A DNA stretch of 64,000 nucleotides from the NCBI RefSeq assembly GCF_000425425.1, contig NZ_AUDK01000010.1, positions 1 through 64,000 on the forward strand, given 5' to 3'. Every line of letters begins with the position of its first letter. Position 1 is the stretch's first letter. The position numbers were made by a program, and so were the translations under genes. The stretch is from Flavobacterium daejeonense DSM 17708. GTDB taxonomy: Bacteria; Bacteroidota; Bacteroidia; Flavobacteriales; Flavobacteriaceae. The notes beneath the pieces were generated by a model. It was not told where the DNA came from and ran no database searches. It worked only from the letters and a program-made list of their open reading frames with translations. Below are positions 1 through 8,648 of this stretch, piece after piece.

Positions 1-200
1 AAGAGCAACATTCCTGCTATTTTACGAATCGGTATTGAGGGTCTTCCTTGAGTCGAATATAAATTTTCGAACTCAACCTCCATTTTATCCCAAGAAATCT
101 CTTGGGATAATTTTACCAATGGATGTCCAAGGTTGATAAGGTCTGTGAGTCTAGTTTTGAATAAATTTTGTTGTAAATCGGGTTTTATTTTGCCTAACAT
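1..200 (-). CDS. IS5-type transposase, N-terminal part (runs off left edge)
   Basis: Reading leftward from an ATG at 198-200, the frame is open for 66 codons to the window edge. The protein begins MLGKIKPDLQQNLFKTRLTD and continues with a segment of the form HPLVKLSQEISW...LYSTQGRPSIPIRKIAGMLLL. This N-terminal block (QxxLFKTRL, HPLVKL, GRPSxPIRxxxGxLLL) is typical of Bacteroidota transposases of the IS5 group. The DDE catalytic part lies outside the window, so activity cannot be judged. The neighbouring AraC-type gene is broken just to the right, which fits insertion of this element. The assignment to IS5 is from memory of the family pattern. Confidence 0.75.
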   Translation of the reverse strand, partial: MLGKIKPDLQQNLFKTRLTDLINLGHPLVKLSQEISWDKMEVEFENLYSTQGRPSIPIRKIAGMLL

Positions 201-304
201 ATTGCCACTTTTTTATACTCGAATATACCTTTTTCGGCAATTATTACCATCTCTTTCTAGCTAAATTTTATAGTAATAAAATAACAATCAGGTAGTTATT
301 TGTT

Positions 305-679
305 TTATAAGGGATAACTAAATAAAGGAGATTCAGATAAACTATTATTTTTAAGATTTGAGTTTATAAAATCTTCTGTGAAAAGACAAAAATAACCAGT
401 CTGATTATTGGAAGTTGGTTCCCATGAATAGGGAATCATAGGATTCATGAATGTAATTGTATTATCTTTTATTTTAATAGATTTTTCAGATGAAGAAATG
501 ACACCTTCACCGTTAATAATAAGAGATATTTTATAGAAATCTCTTCTATTAGTTGGTAATGAAGTTGAATCACAAGCAAATTCTTCTCTCCTATATATGT
601 TAAACTGACCACTCTTTAGATTTTCTTTACCATGTTGAACATAAAAATCTCGTACTGATTGCGATGCCTTACTACTCAT
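305..679 (-). pseudogene. AraC-family regulator, truncated N-terminal sensor domain
   Basis: About 124 residues from the ATG at 677-679 (MSSKASQSVRDFYVQHGKEN). A further in-frame ATG lies seven codons upstream. The pattern matches the cupin-like N-terminal domain of Bacteroidota AraC regulators: a beta-rich core with KISLIINGEGVI and TITFMNPMIPYSWEP, ending in SLSESPLF. Family members are about 280-300 residues and carry two helix-turn-helix motifs at the C terminus. Here the frame stops five codons after SPLF, so the DNA-binding half is missing. The break lies between this gene and the transposase start, so the IS insertion is the likely cause. It is not expected to bind DNA. Confidence 0.65.
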
Positions 680-719
680 ATAGTAAATTATTAAAATCAA
701 ACAAAATTAAACTTTATTT

Positions 720-1958
720 TCAACTTGAAATTTTTTTATTTAAGTTAATTAAAAACTTTTGCTTTAGCATTTTCATATCCTCACTCACTTTTCTGTCCAA
801 CACTTTTGCATAATGTTGAGTAGTTCTCAAATTTTTATGACCAAGCATTTTACTTACACTTTCAATTGGAACTCCATTAGTAAGCGTTACGGTTGTTGCA
901 AACGTATGTCGGGCAATGTGGAATGTTAGTTCTTTGTCTATTTCACAAATATCAGCTAACTCTTTCAAATACGCATTCATCTTTTGATTGGATAGAATAG
1001 GGAGTAACTTGTTTTCATTATTACATTGCGGATGATTTTCGTATTTATCGATTATCATTTGTGTAACTGGAAGAATTGGAATTTTAGATGCACTTTCAGT
1101 TTTTTGCCTATGTGTGAAAACCCATTTCTCACCGTCAATACCGTAGCTTATATGCGACTTTGTTAAGTTTTTGACATCAATATAGGCTAATCCAGTAAAG
1201 CAGCTAAAAAGGAAGATATCGCGAACCAATGAAAGTCTTTCGGTTTTGAAATCTTTTTCGATTATACTTTGAATTTCAGCTTCAGTTAAATAAACTCGTT
1301 CTACTTTTTTGACTTTTGATTTGTAGTTTGCAAATGGGTTTTTATCTAGCCAATCATTAGCCAAACAAATTTTGATGATTTTGTTGAAGTTTTTAAGGTA
1401 TTTAACGGCTGTATTGTTAGCACAGTTTCTAACGCTTCTTAACCAGAATTCGTAATCGGTTATAAAGGCATGATCAATCTTGGTAATATCAATATCGGAA
1501 ACATTGTATTTCCATTTCATGAATTCAATAGTATGCTTGAGTGAAGTAGTGTAGCGTTCTAATGTTTCTGGAGCGTATTCTTTGCCAACCAATTCTTTTA
1601 TTTTATTGTTGTGGTCTTGGAATATAGGAACTAGCATTCGTGTACGTTCATCTACTCCTAATAGTTTGCTCTTAATTGTTTCGGTAGTTATAACTGTCTT
1701 TTTATGGATTAATTCCATTTCAGCATCTCTTATTTGACTTTTCAATAAATCAAGATGATTATTTATTGAACGAGCTTCTTCAGATGTACCTTTCATTTTA
1801 CCTGCTTCTGTGGACCATTTGGATATTTCTACAAATCGATTTGTACTTAACTCAATACGTTTTCCATTGATTGTAATTCTAGTGTAGATAGGAACTAAAC
1901 CATTTGCAGCTGCTTTCGCTTTCTTTGCATAAAAGAGAATTGAAACTTTTGTTTTCAT
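720..1958 (-). CDS. Tyrosine-type site-specific integrase
   Basis: The 412-residue protein starts at MKTKVSILFYAKKAKA. The frame also extends 13 codons further upstream, but this start matches the family. An Arm-DNA-binding domain comes first (about 1-100), then a SAM-like core-binding domain (about 115-215), then the catalytic domain. Catalytic residues visible are H347-x-x-R350 (HIARH), H374 (LGHKN) and the nucleophile Y383 (QHYAK). The first Arg of the classical RKHRHY set is replaced by Ala258 in TGLAYIDV, as also happens in CTnDOT-like integrases of Bacteroidota. It would catalyse integration and excision of a mobile island. A tRNA-like core and repeated GGGTAAC words lie just upstream. 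Whether it belongs to the conjugative genes at 32-48 kb or to an element extending left is unclear. Confidence 0.88.
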   Translation of the reverse strand: MKTKVSILFYAKKAKAAANGLVPIYTRITINGKRIELSTNRFVEISKWSTEAGKMKGTSEEARSINNHLDLLKSQIRDAEMELIHKKTVITTETIKSKLLGVDERTRMLVPIFQDHNNKIKELVGKEYAPETLERYTTSLKHTIEFMKWKYNVSDIDITKIDHAFITDYEFWLRSVRNCANNTAVKYLKNFNKIIKICLANDWLDKNPFANYKSKVKKVERVYLTEAEIQSIIEKDFKTERLSLVRDIFLFSCFTGLAYIDVKNLTKSHISYGIDGEKWVFTHRQKTESASKIPILPVTQMIIDKYENHPQCNNENKLLPILSNQKMNAYLKELADICEIDKELTFHIARHTFATTVTLTNGVPIESVSKMLGHKNLRTTQHYAKVLDRKVSEDMKMLKQKFLINLNKKISS

Positions 1959-2078
1959 TGTAGTGACCTTTTTAGTTGTTATTAAATTTAACTTCAATTT
2001 GACTAATCCACAAGATGTACAGTTTTTAAACTGGTTGTTGAACTGGCTGTGAAGCCCTGTGAATACTAGTCTGAAATA

Positions 2079-2123
2079 AAAATCGGTTACCCAAATTTTG
2101 GATTGTTTAGGGTAACCGATTTT
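2079..2123. repeat. Perfect 14-bp inverted repeat with GGGTAAC arms
   Basis: AAAATCGGTTACCC (2079-2092) and GGGTAACCGATTTT (2110-2123) are exact inverted copies separated by 17 bp. The position, just upstream of the integrase gene, and the recurrence of GGGTAAC at 2305 and 2317 suggest integrase or excisionase binding sites. A transcription terminator is an alternative, since the arms could fold as an RNA hairpin. Confidence 0.55.
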
Positions 2124-2174
2124 ATCCCTTTAGGTTCACGAATGAATGAATAATTTGACTATATGATAAAAGAA

Positions 2175-2208
2175 AAAACCCTTAAAATCATACGATTTTA
2201 AGGGTTTT
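2175..2208. terminator. Bidirectional hairpin next to tRNA-like core
   Basis: AAAACCCTTAAAATC (2175-2189), loop ATAC, GATTTTAAGGGTTTT (2194-2208): a perfect 15-bp stem with A/T tails on both sides. It lies directly downstream, on the minus strand, of the tRNA-3'-end-like sequence. It could be the original terminator of a tRNA gene. Confidence 0.6.
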
Positions 2209-2225
2209 AATTCAATTTGCTTTCC

Positions 2226-2256
2226 AGCTGGCGGAGAAAGAGGCTCCGGAACCTTT
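2226..2256 (-). other. tRNA 3'-end-like fragment, candidate att core
   Basis: On the minus strand the sequence reads GGTTCCGGAGCC followed by TCTTTCTCCGCC. It resembles the T-arm/acceptor end of a serine-type tRNA (…CCTCTTTCTCCGCCA). No full tRNA precedes it: the remaining cloverleaf is absent upstream. Tyrosine integrases commonly use tRNA 3' ends as att cores, so this is best read as an attachment-site remnant. The same CCCTCTTTCTCCG word occurs at 57972-57984. Confidence 0.45.
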
Positions 2257-2303
2257 ATAATAATTCCAGTAAATATAGGGTTTTCGGTATTTTATTGAAG
2301 AAC

Positions 2304-2324
2304 AGGGTAACTAATAGGGTAACT
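2304..2324 (+). repeat. Direct repeat AGGGTAACT x2
   Basis: Two identical 9-bp copies at 2304-2312 and 2316-2324, 12 bp apart. They share the GGGTAAC word with the inverted repeat at 2079-2123, on the other side of the tRNA-like core. Spaced direct repeats flanking a core are typical arm-type integrase sites. The rest of 2325-2745 is AT-rich, with nothing I can assign. Confidence 0.45.
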
Positions 2325-2745
2325 TACAAAGATTTAGTTTTTAATGGAATAAATATAATAATTAGAATTATATAAAGCTATTTTTTTACTTTCTATTTTA
2401 GAAAATAGGTTGTTAATTGTTGTTTTCTAATAATTCAGTCTTGAATTGTGTTTTAGATTAATACATTTGTCCATTTTTAACAGTTCCAATAAGTCCTTTT
2501 TTTGAATTGTTTTAAAAATTATTCCGATAGTACCTCTTCTTTTGTCATAAATCTGTTTGAAATTTCAATATAAAAAAAATAATGAGGTTATTAAACCTTA
2601 TTATCTTAATATTACACAGTATATGTTAACCACTTTTTCTGTAGATTTTTCTCATTTATAATCTAATGTATATGGAATTTTAAAGTATAAGTATATTTTT
2701 TTTGACTTTTAAGATGCTCCTGAAATAATCTTTTCCAATTTATTT

Positions 2746-4356
2746 TTAAAGTTTCCAGTACTCGATATGCGGATTTTTCTTAACTTTTTCATTGTATTCA
2801 TTTATGAATTTCTGATTTAAGTTATCATTATCCTTATACTTAATCCTTAACATTTCAAGTTCTTTATGTAGCTTTTTCTGAACATTAGCATATTCAGGCT
2901 TACCGTAAACATTCTGTAGTTCATTTGGATCTTTCTTCAGGTCATATAATTCCCAAACATCCATATCATAATAGAAATGTATTAGTTTATACCTGTCTGT
3001 TGTGATACCGTAATGACGCCTTACATCATGTTCCGAAGGATGTTCATAATAGTGATAATAATGTGCTTTACGCCAGTCTGAAGGTGTTTTGCCCTTTAAC
3101 AGAGGAATAATACTGTTGCCCTGCATATCAGTAGGAATCGTTGTTTGTGCAAGATCTAAGAACGTTTCGGCAAAATCAAGGTTTGAAACCAAATCATTGT
3201 TAACCTGCCCTGCTTTAATCTTTCCTGGCCATTTAACAAGTAATGGAGTTTTTAAAGATTCTTTGTACATCCATCTCTTATCAAACCATCCGTGCTCGCC
3301 AAGGTAAAAGCCCTGATCAGAAGTGTAAATTACAATAGTATTTTCATCTACTCCTGCTTCCTTCAGGTAATCCAAAACTTTGCCAACACCTTTGTCTACT
3401 CCCGCTACACAGGCTAAATAGTCCCTCATATATCGTTGGTATTTGTATCGGGTTAAGTCATCTCCTTTCAAATTAGCTTTCTTGAAATTCTCATTAATAG
3501 GACTGTAGATTGAGTCCCACAATTTTTGTTGCTTGGTATTTAAACCACCCTGACGTCTATCTGTGATTTTTATATCCTGTGCCATTTTCATTGCTTTTGC
3601 AATTGATGTATAGTTTAATGAAGCAACTTTTCTATTACCGGAATAATCATCAAATAGCGTTTCTGGTTCTGGGATTTCTATACCTTCATACATACCAAGT
3701 TCGTTTGGTCCTGGTTGCCAAGCTCGGTGCGGGGCTTTGTGTCCAACAAAAAGCATAAATGGCTGATTAATATTTTTAACAGAGTCTATCCATTTTAATG
3801 CTTTATCAGTAATAATTTCAGTAGCATAACCTTCTATCTGATATTGTCCTGACTTGTTAATGAATTGAGGATTGTAATAGGTTCCCTGATCAGGCAGTAT
3901 ATCTACATAGTCAAAACCTTTTGTTGGTGTATTTCCTAAATGTAGTTTGCCAAGTACCCCTGTTTTATAGCCAGCCTGCTGTAGTAATTCTGCAAAAGTT
4001 TGTTGACTAAAATTGAATTCAGTTCCTAGGGTATTGTCAATAAAATTATTCATGTGACTGTACTTACCTGTAATTATAGTAGCCCTTGAAGGACCACATA
4101 TTGAATTTGTAACAAGGCAGTTATTGAAAAGCATTCCCTCTTTAGCTATCCTATCAATATTGGGCGTGGGTGCCACTTTGGCTAATCTTCCTCCGTAGGC
4201 ACTTATTGCCTGATAGGCATGGTCGTCACTTATGATAAAGACGATATTGGGTCTTTTTTGAGTCTTTTCCGGTTTTGTTGCCTCTGTTTTCTTAGGTCCC
4301 GCTCCACAGGAGTTAAGCAAAAAAAGACCAAGGAGTATATAAAATATTTTTTTCAT
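2746..4356 (-). CDS. Secreted lipoprotein sulfatase (S1 family)
   Basis: The 536-residue protein begins with a lipoprotein signal (MKKIFYILLGLFLLNSCGAG; lipobox Cys17). It then shows the alkaline-phosphatase-fold sulfatase core. RPNIVFIISDDHA supplies the metal-binding Asp44/Asp45, and SICGPSRATIITGK holds the C-x-P-S-R signature with Cys87, which must be converted to formylglycine. The C-terminal half has TIVIYTSDQGFYLGEHGW and KRWMYKESLKTPLLVKWPG, as in family S1. It should remove sulfate esters from a glycan in the periplasm or at the cell surface. The next gene upstream on the same strand encodes the activating enzyme. The substrate cannot be inferred from sequence alone. Confidence 0.92.
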   Translation of the reverse strand: MKKIFYILLGLFLLNSCGAGPKKTEATKPEKTQKRPNIVFIISDDHAYQAISAYGGRLAKVAPTPNIDRIAKEGMLFNNCLVTNSICGPSRATIITGKYSHMNNFIDNTLGTEFNFSQQTFAELLQQAGYKTGVLGKLHLGNTPTKGFDYVDILPDQGTYYNPQFINKSGQYQIEGYATEIITDKALKWIDSVKNINQPFMLFVGHKAPHRAWQPGPNELGMYEGIEIPEPETLFDDYSGNRKVASLNYTSIAKAMKMAQDIKITDRRQGGLNTKQQKLWDSIYSPINENFKKANLKGDDLTRYKYQRYMRDYLACVAGVDKGVGKVLDYLKEAGVDENTIVIYTSDQGFYLGEHGWFDKRWMYKESLKTPLLVKWPGKIKAGQVNNDLVSNLDFAETFLDLAQTTIPTDMQGNSIIPLLKGKTPSDWRKAHYYHYYEHPSEHDVRRHYGITTDRYKLIHFYYDMDVWELYDLKKDPNELQNVYGKPEYANVQKKLHKELEMLRIKYKDNDNLNQKFINEYNEKVKKNPHIEYWKL

Positions 4357-4476
4357 AGTACTAATTTAGTTTATGTAGTGATGTTGATAATAAATTGTTA
4401 AGTTTTTAAAATTTTTTGTCTGCTTTAAGTTTTCTGTATATGGTATAACCTAAGTTAATCATTATGATAGTTGGTT

Positions 4477-5592
4477 TTATTTTATTGAAAAGACACAGCG
4501 AAAACCAGTATTTTGCAATCCCGTATCAGCACTTGAAATCATTCTTGAAGATGCTCTGTAACCTGAACAGTATTTTTCATTACACATAAAAGAGCCTCCT
4601 CGAATAACCTTAACAGGAACACCAGGTTGATTTGGGTCATAGCTGTCAATCGGACCTGTAGGATTTTTTGATGTCTCTGAAGAAAGTTGTCTATAATAAT
4701 CACTGCTGTAATTGTCATTGCACCATTCCCAAACGTTGCCAGCCATGTCAAAGAGACCGAAGTTATTTGCTGCATAACTTTTTACTGGAGCTAATCCAGA
4801 ATAGTTGTCTTTTCGGGTATTATTGTAGGGAAACTGACCATCCCATGTGTTGGCTTTAGGTTTACCATCATATGGTTCTTCACTTCCCCAAGGATAGGGC
4901 TGATCCTTTAAACCTCCCCGTGCTGCAAATTCCCATTCTGCCTCCGTTGGTAATCTTTTACCAGCCCACCGAGCATAAGCTATAGCGTCATCCCATGATA
5001 TTTGAACTACAGGGAAGTTCTCCTTTCCTGTAATAGAACTTTCGGGACCTTCAGGATGTTTCCAGTCGGCTCCCTTTTTCCATTGCCACCATAGTCCAGG
5101 ATTATTTAATGGTACAGGACCTAACGTGGGTTTAAAAACCAGAGAAGCCGCAATGAGTAGGCTATCAGCAGGTTTTGGAGTACCCGGTGGAAGTTGTTTT
5201 TTCAAATCTTCCCATATAGGGGCTTTCTCCGCAGTTGTTACATAGCCTGTTGCTTTAATAAATACTGCAAACTGGGAATTCGTTACTTCTGTTTCATCCA
5301 TATAAAAAGAAGATACACTTACTTTGTGTTGCGGGTATTCATCGTCTCTGCCCAGAATGTCAGGTGCGCCCATTAAAAAATCGCCACCATCAATTTTTAT
5401 CATGCCTATTAGTGAGGGGTTAGAATTAGGAATAATGTTTATTGCATTTTGGGAACTATTGTAATGTTTAGCTAATCCCGAATGACAGTTGCTTGAAAAT
5501 GTATCCGCTGGTATTTTCTTCGAAATTTCTTTTTGTGGGGTAACGCTACAAGATATAAGAAGAAAGATAGTTAAATTTAAAATTGTCTTCAT
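4477..5592 (-). CDS. Formylglycine-generating enzyme (sulfatase activator), lipoprotein
   Basis: The 371-residue protein is best started at MKTILNLTIFLLISCS, which gives a lipoprotein signal with Cys at the lipobox. A longer frame adds 11 codons. The FGE/SUMF1 fold is evident from MIKIDGGDFLMGAPD, VSSFYMDETEVTNSQF, PVVQISWDDAIAYARWAGKR, LPTEAEWEFAARGG and FGLFDMAGNVWEWCND. Both active-site cysteines of true aerobic FGEs are present in GGSFMCNEKYCSGYR (Cys337 and Cys342). It therefore probably oxidises the sulfatase cysteine rather than being a catalytically dead paralogue. It lies 120 bp upstream of the sulfatase and is probably co-transcribed with it. Confidence 0.9.
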   Translation of the reverse strand: MKTILNLTIFLLISCSVTPQKEISKKIPADTFSSNCHSGLAKHYNSSQNAINIIPNSNPSLIGMIKIDGGDFLMGAPDILGRDDEYPQHKVSVSSFYMDETEVTNSQFAVFIKATGYVTTAEKAPIWEDLKKQLPPGTPKPADSLLIAASLVFKPTLGPVPLNNPGLWWQWKKGADWKHPEGPESSITGKENFPVVQISWDDAIAYARWAGKRLPTEAEWEFAARGGLKDQPYPWGSEEPYDGKPKANTWDGQFPYNNTRKDNYSGLAPVKSYAANNFGLFDMAGNVWEWCNDNYSSDYYRQLSSETSKNPTGPIDSYDPNQPGVPVKVIRGGSFMCNEKYCSGYRASSRMISSADTGLQNTGFRCVFSIK

Positions 5593-5666
5593 TTTTATAA
5601 CATCATTTGAGTAAGCAAAATACAAATGCTTTAATATGAAGCAATATTATATAAAATTTTCTTTGT

Positions 5667-5682
5667 TTCAAAATGAAGCATA
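5667..5682. promoter_or_regulatory. 16-bp motif shared with the 27-kb operon
   Basis: TTCAAAATGAAGCATA sits between the divergent FGE/sulfatase operon and the first NUDIX regulator gene. An identical 16-mer occurs at 26941-26956, upstream of the TIM-barrel operon. The inner TTCAAAATGAA is close to a palindrome. Regulatory function is inferred only from position and recurrence. Confidence 0.35.
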
Positions 5683-5851
5683 TATTATTCTTAAAAATAC
5701 ACATGCTTTTTTTATATATGATTATTTTTTTCTTACAAGTATTGATGATCTGTCTTTTGTTTAAAATAATTAGACTTTTTTAAAGATTTGCTACTTTTTT
5801 TAAATCTTGCTAAATAATAAATTAGGGGTATCTTTGAGAAAAATTTTTTGT

Positions 5852-6604
5852 ATGTCTGATGAGATAAACAGTAATTTATTGTATAGTACAAAGTACATGC
5901 GTGAAGATTTCCTGCCGAATATATCAGTTGATTGTGTTGTTTTCGGTTTTCATGATGAATGTTTGAAAGTATTGCTGGCGAGAACTGAAGGAGAGAAAGA
6001 CTGGGCACTTCCTGGAGGCTATGTAAAGAAAGAGGAAGATTTACTTGATTCTGCTAAAAGGATTCTCGAAGAGCGGACAGGAGTAAAAAATGTATTTCTT
6101 AATCAGTTTATGACCTTTGGAAAAGTAAGGCGAACAGAGTCTTTTTTTAAGGGTATTCCAGATGATGTTTGGTATAAACAACGTTTTGTGTCCATTGGTT
6201 ATTATGCTTTGGTGGACTTTAGTACTCTGAAGCCGATAAAAGATATCTTTTCCGATGCTTGTTCTTGGCATGATGTTGATATGAAACCAAATTTAGTAAT
6301 GGATCATAATGATATTTATGATATTGCGCTACAGCAGTTACGGAAGGATTTGAATTATAAGCCGGTGGGATTAAATTTACTACGGGAAAAATTTACAATG
6401 ACGGAACTCCAAAGGCTTTATGAGATAATTTTAAACAGAAAACTCAATAGAGGGAATTTTTATAGAAAGATGATGCGTTATAATATTCTTACCAAACTGG
6501 ATGAGACTAAAAAAGGAGGAGCGCATAAATCTCCTAACTATTATGTTTTCAATATGGAAGAATACAATAAAGCGCTAGAAAATGGTTTTCAGGAGAGTTG
6601 GTAA
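5852..6604 (+). CDS. NUDIX-domain transcriptional regulator (NrtR/AraR type)
   Basis: The protein has 250 residues from MSDEINSNLLYS; the frame is open 15 codons further upstream. The N-terminal NUDIX domain (SVDCVVFGFHDECLKVLLAR, WALPGGYVKKEEDLLDSAKR) carries a degenerate Nudix box. The consensus REUxEExGU reads RILEERTGV, so hydrolysis is probably lost and the domain senses a ligand. A winged-helix C-terminal domain follows (KFTMTELQRLYEIILNRKLN, NFYRKMMRYNILTKL). Bacteroidota relatives such as AraR control pentose or other sugar genes. It sits among glycan-degradation genes and has a paralogue at 7.8 kb. Confidence 0.8.
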   Translation: MSDEINSNLLYSTKYMREDFLPNISVDCVVFGFHDECLKVLLARTEGEKDWALPGGYVKKEEDLLDSAKRILEERTGVKNVFLNQFMTFGKVRRTESFFKGIPDDVWYKQRFVSIGYYALVDFSTLKPIKDIFSDACSWHDVDMKPNLVMDHNDIYDIALQQLRKDLNYKPVGLNLLREKFTMTELQRLYEIILNRKLNRGNFYRKMMRYNILTKLDETKKGGAHKSPNYYVFNMEEYNKALENGFQESW

Positions 6605-6887
6605 GTATGATTTTTTTTAATTGGAACTTTACTACTCTGCCAGAACGATATTTTGAAGTTGATGAAAACAAAAAATAGGTTATCGTTTCCAGTAAGATGG
6701 CTGACGAATTAATATACAGCTTAAAGTATTTACGTGATTGGTTTAAATAGAAAATAGAAAAATTCACTTATTGAGTTTACTATAATTATTGATTCTAATA
6801 TTTTAGATTAAGGTTAATAGAAAAAAAATATAGTTATTGCGGAAGTATAGAATTGTAATGACAGAGGTTGAAGAAGAATAAAAGGAT

Positions 6888-7400
6888 ATGAATATTGTTG
6901 TAAAAAACGCAAAGCAAGATGATTTAGTAGATATTGCGAAACTATTTGTAAGTAACTGGAAAGAGCAGTATAAATATTTGTTGCCCTCTAAGTTTTTGGA
7001 AAATCTTAATTGTACAGATGCTGAACAACGATGGTTCGATTTTTTAAATAAAGAAGAACATAACATCTTTGTCGCATATCAGGATAATAACTTTTTAGGT
7101 TTTATTGCGTGTAACAGAGAGGAAGAAATTGATAACTGTCTTTACGTATTCACTTTACAAGTTTCAGATGTATTCAGGGGTAAAGGTATAGGTTCCGCAC
7201 TTTTAAAAGAAGTAGCGAAATTTGGCAATCAAAAAGGATACAGAAGCATGAGTATATGCATTATAAGGGGTAATGATAAGGCTAAAAAGCTTTATGTAAA
7301 ACTTGGAGCTATACATTACAAATACTTTATTGATAATTTTGATGATACGGTTACAAATTCAGAAAAGCTGATATGGGATAATATTAAGGATTTACTTTGA
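6888..7400 (+). CDS. GNAT-family N-acetyltransferase
   Basis: A 170-residue single-domain protein with the GNAT fold. It opens with MNIVVKNAKQDDLVDIAKLF and has YVFTLQVSDVFRGKGIGSAL, which contains the acetyl-CoA-binding R/Q-x-x-G-x-G/A loop (RGKGIG). A later helix reads NDKAKKLYVKLGA. It transfers an acetyl group from acetyl-CoA to an unknown amine. It lies alone between the two NUDIX regulators, with no obvious operon partner, so its substrate is open. Confidence 0.8.
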   Translation: MNIVVKNAKQDDLVDIAKLFVSNWKEQYKYLLPSKFLENLNCTDAEQRWFDFLNKEEHNIFVAYQDNNFLGFIACNREEEIDNCLYVFTLQVSDVFRGKGIGSALLKEVAKFGNQKGYRSMSICIIRGNDKAKKLYVKLGAIHYKYFIDNFDDTVTNSEKLIWDNIKDLL

Positions 7401-7804
7401 GACCAAGGTCATCAAAAATAGTTAAAGGCAATATTTCAACGATTGTTTGCTCCATTTCTTTTTGAAATAAAGTGTATTTAGTTTTGATTTTTTGTCTTTT
7501 TGATTATAAAATTAAATGGATGTTTTTTACACTGTAATAGTCTTTTTTACCTACTAATCTTAAGAGATTTTGTTAATTTTTTTCAAATGATGAACAGCAA
7601 AATTATTCTAAAAATCATCATATTAGCAAATTTTTTAAATGTACATAGAGATAGAAGATAAAGATTTAATATAAAAAAAAGGTTAATTGATTCGCGTCTG
7701 TATAATGCTTAAAATTTTCCCAAATATTCAATTAATTTTATACAAACCAGGAATGAATTATTAGATTTACACTTATTTTAGCAATCTAGTTAATGTTTTA
7801 ATTT
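7401..7804. other. Intergenic region without recognisable features
   Basis: About 400 bp of AT-rich DNA between the acetyltransferase and the second NUDIX regulator. I see no gene, strong hairpin or repeat. The region must hold the promoter of the downstream regulator. Confidence 0.5.
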
Positions 7805-8566
7805 ATGGAAACACTTGAAGAATTAGATGATTTTGTTGCAAATGGGCATAAAGTTTATTTGCCACATCTTTCAGTAGAATGTGTTGTGTTTGGTTATGAA
7901 AATAAGCAACTAAAAGTACTTTTAATAAAGTTTTTGAATTTAGGCTGGGGGGTTCCTGGTGGTTATATAAAGAGAAATGAAGGCTTAACTTTGGCAGCCA
8001 GTAGAATTTTAACAGAACGTACAACGTTAGAGAATATTTTTTTAAAGCAATTCTATATTTTTGGGGACAGTGCTCATAGAAATTCTGACGAAAGAAGAGA
8101 ATATTGGGATAGACTTTCTGAAGGCAATTGGTTAGCAGCCCGAACTATGTCTATTGGGTTTTATGCATTGATAGATTGCGCAGAAGCAATTATTAAGCAA
8201 GATATAATAGCTGAAGATTATAAATGGGTTGATGTAAATGAGATTCCGAATGATTTATTAATGGATCATAACGAAATAATCGAAAAAGCATTGTTAGCAC
8301 TTAGAAATCAAATTTTTCATGAGCCTATTGGGTATAATCTTTTACCGGAAAAATTTACATTACCAGAAATTCAAGCTTTATATGAAACTATTTTAAATAA
8401 AACTTTTGATAGACGAAATTTTTCAAATAAGCTTCTTAGTATGGGAATTATTGTTAAGCTAGATGAAAAAAGAAATATAGGACAACATCGATCTCCTTAT
8501 TTGTATCGTTTTCATCAAGATAATTATTTAAATGCATTAAGTGAAGGAATTGTACATGCTTTGTAA
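7805..8566 (+). CDS. NUDIX-domain transcriptional regulator, second copy
   Basis: The 253-residue protein is a paralogue of the regulator at 5.85 kb. The NUDIX domain reads SVECVVFGYENKQLKVLLIK and WGVPGGYIKRNEGLTLAA. The Nudix box is even more degenerate (RILTERTTL, losing the second Glu and the Gly), so catalysis is very unlikely. The C-terminal winged helix has KFTLPEIQALYETILNKTFD and NIGQHRSPYLYRF. Known family members act as sugar-responsive repressors or activators. A strong terminator follows, then a 23-bp dyad and the hydrolase operon. This makes it the nearest candidate regulator for that operon. Confidence 0.8.
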   Translation: METLEELDDFVANGHKVYLPHLSVECVVFGYENKQLKVLLIKFLNLGWGVPGGYIKRNEGLTLAASRILTERTTLENIFLKQFYIFGDSAHRNSDERREYWDRLSEGNWLAARTMSIGFYALIDCAEAIIKQDIIAEDYKWVDVNEIPNDLLMDHNEIIEKALLALRNQIFHEPIGYNLLPEKFTLPEIQALYETILNKTFDRRNFSNKLLSMGIIVKLDEKRNIGQHRSPYLYRFHQDNYLNALSEGIVHAL

Positions 8567-8607
8567 ATAGAGTTTTTTTTTATAGACACTTGTGTCTTTT
8601 ATCTATT

Positions 8608-8648
8608 AACACCTCAAATACTACTTGGAGTATTTGAGGTGTTTTTTT
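8608..8648 (+). terminator. Strong intrinsic terminator
   Basis: AACACCTCAAATACT (8608-8622), a 6-nt loop, AGTATTTGAGGTGTT (8629-8643), then a T run. The stem is a perfect 15 bp. It ends transcription of the second NUDIX regulator. Confidence 0.85.

Noticed and set aside
2226..2256. Intact tRNA-Ser gene
   Set aside because: Only the 3' end is present; upstream sequence does not continue the cloverleaf.
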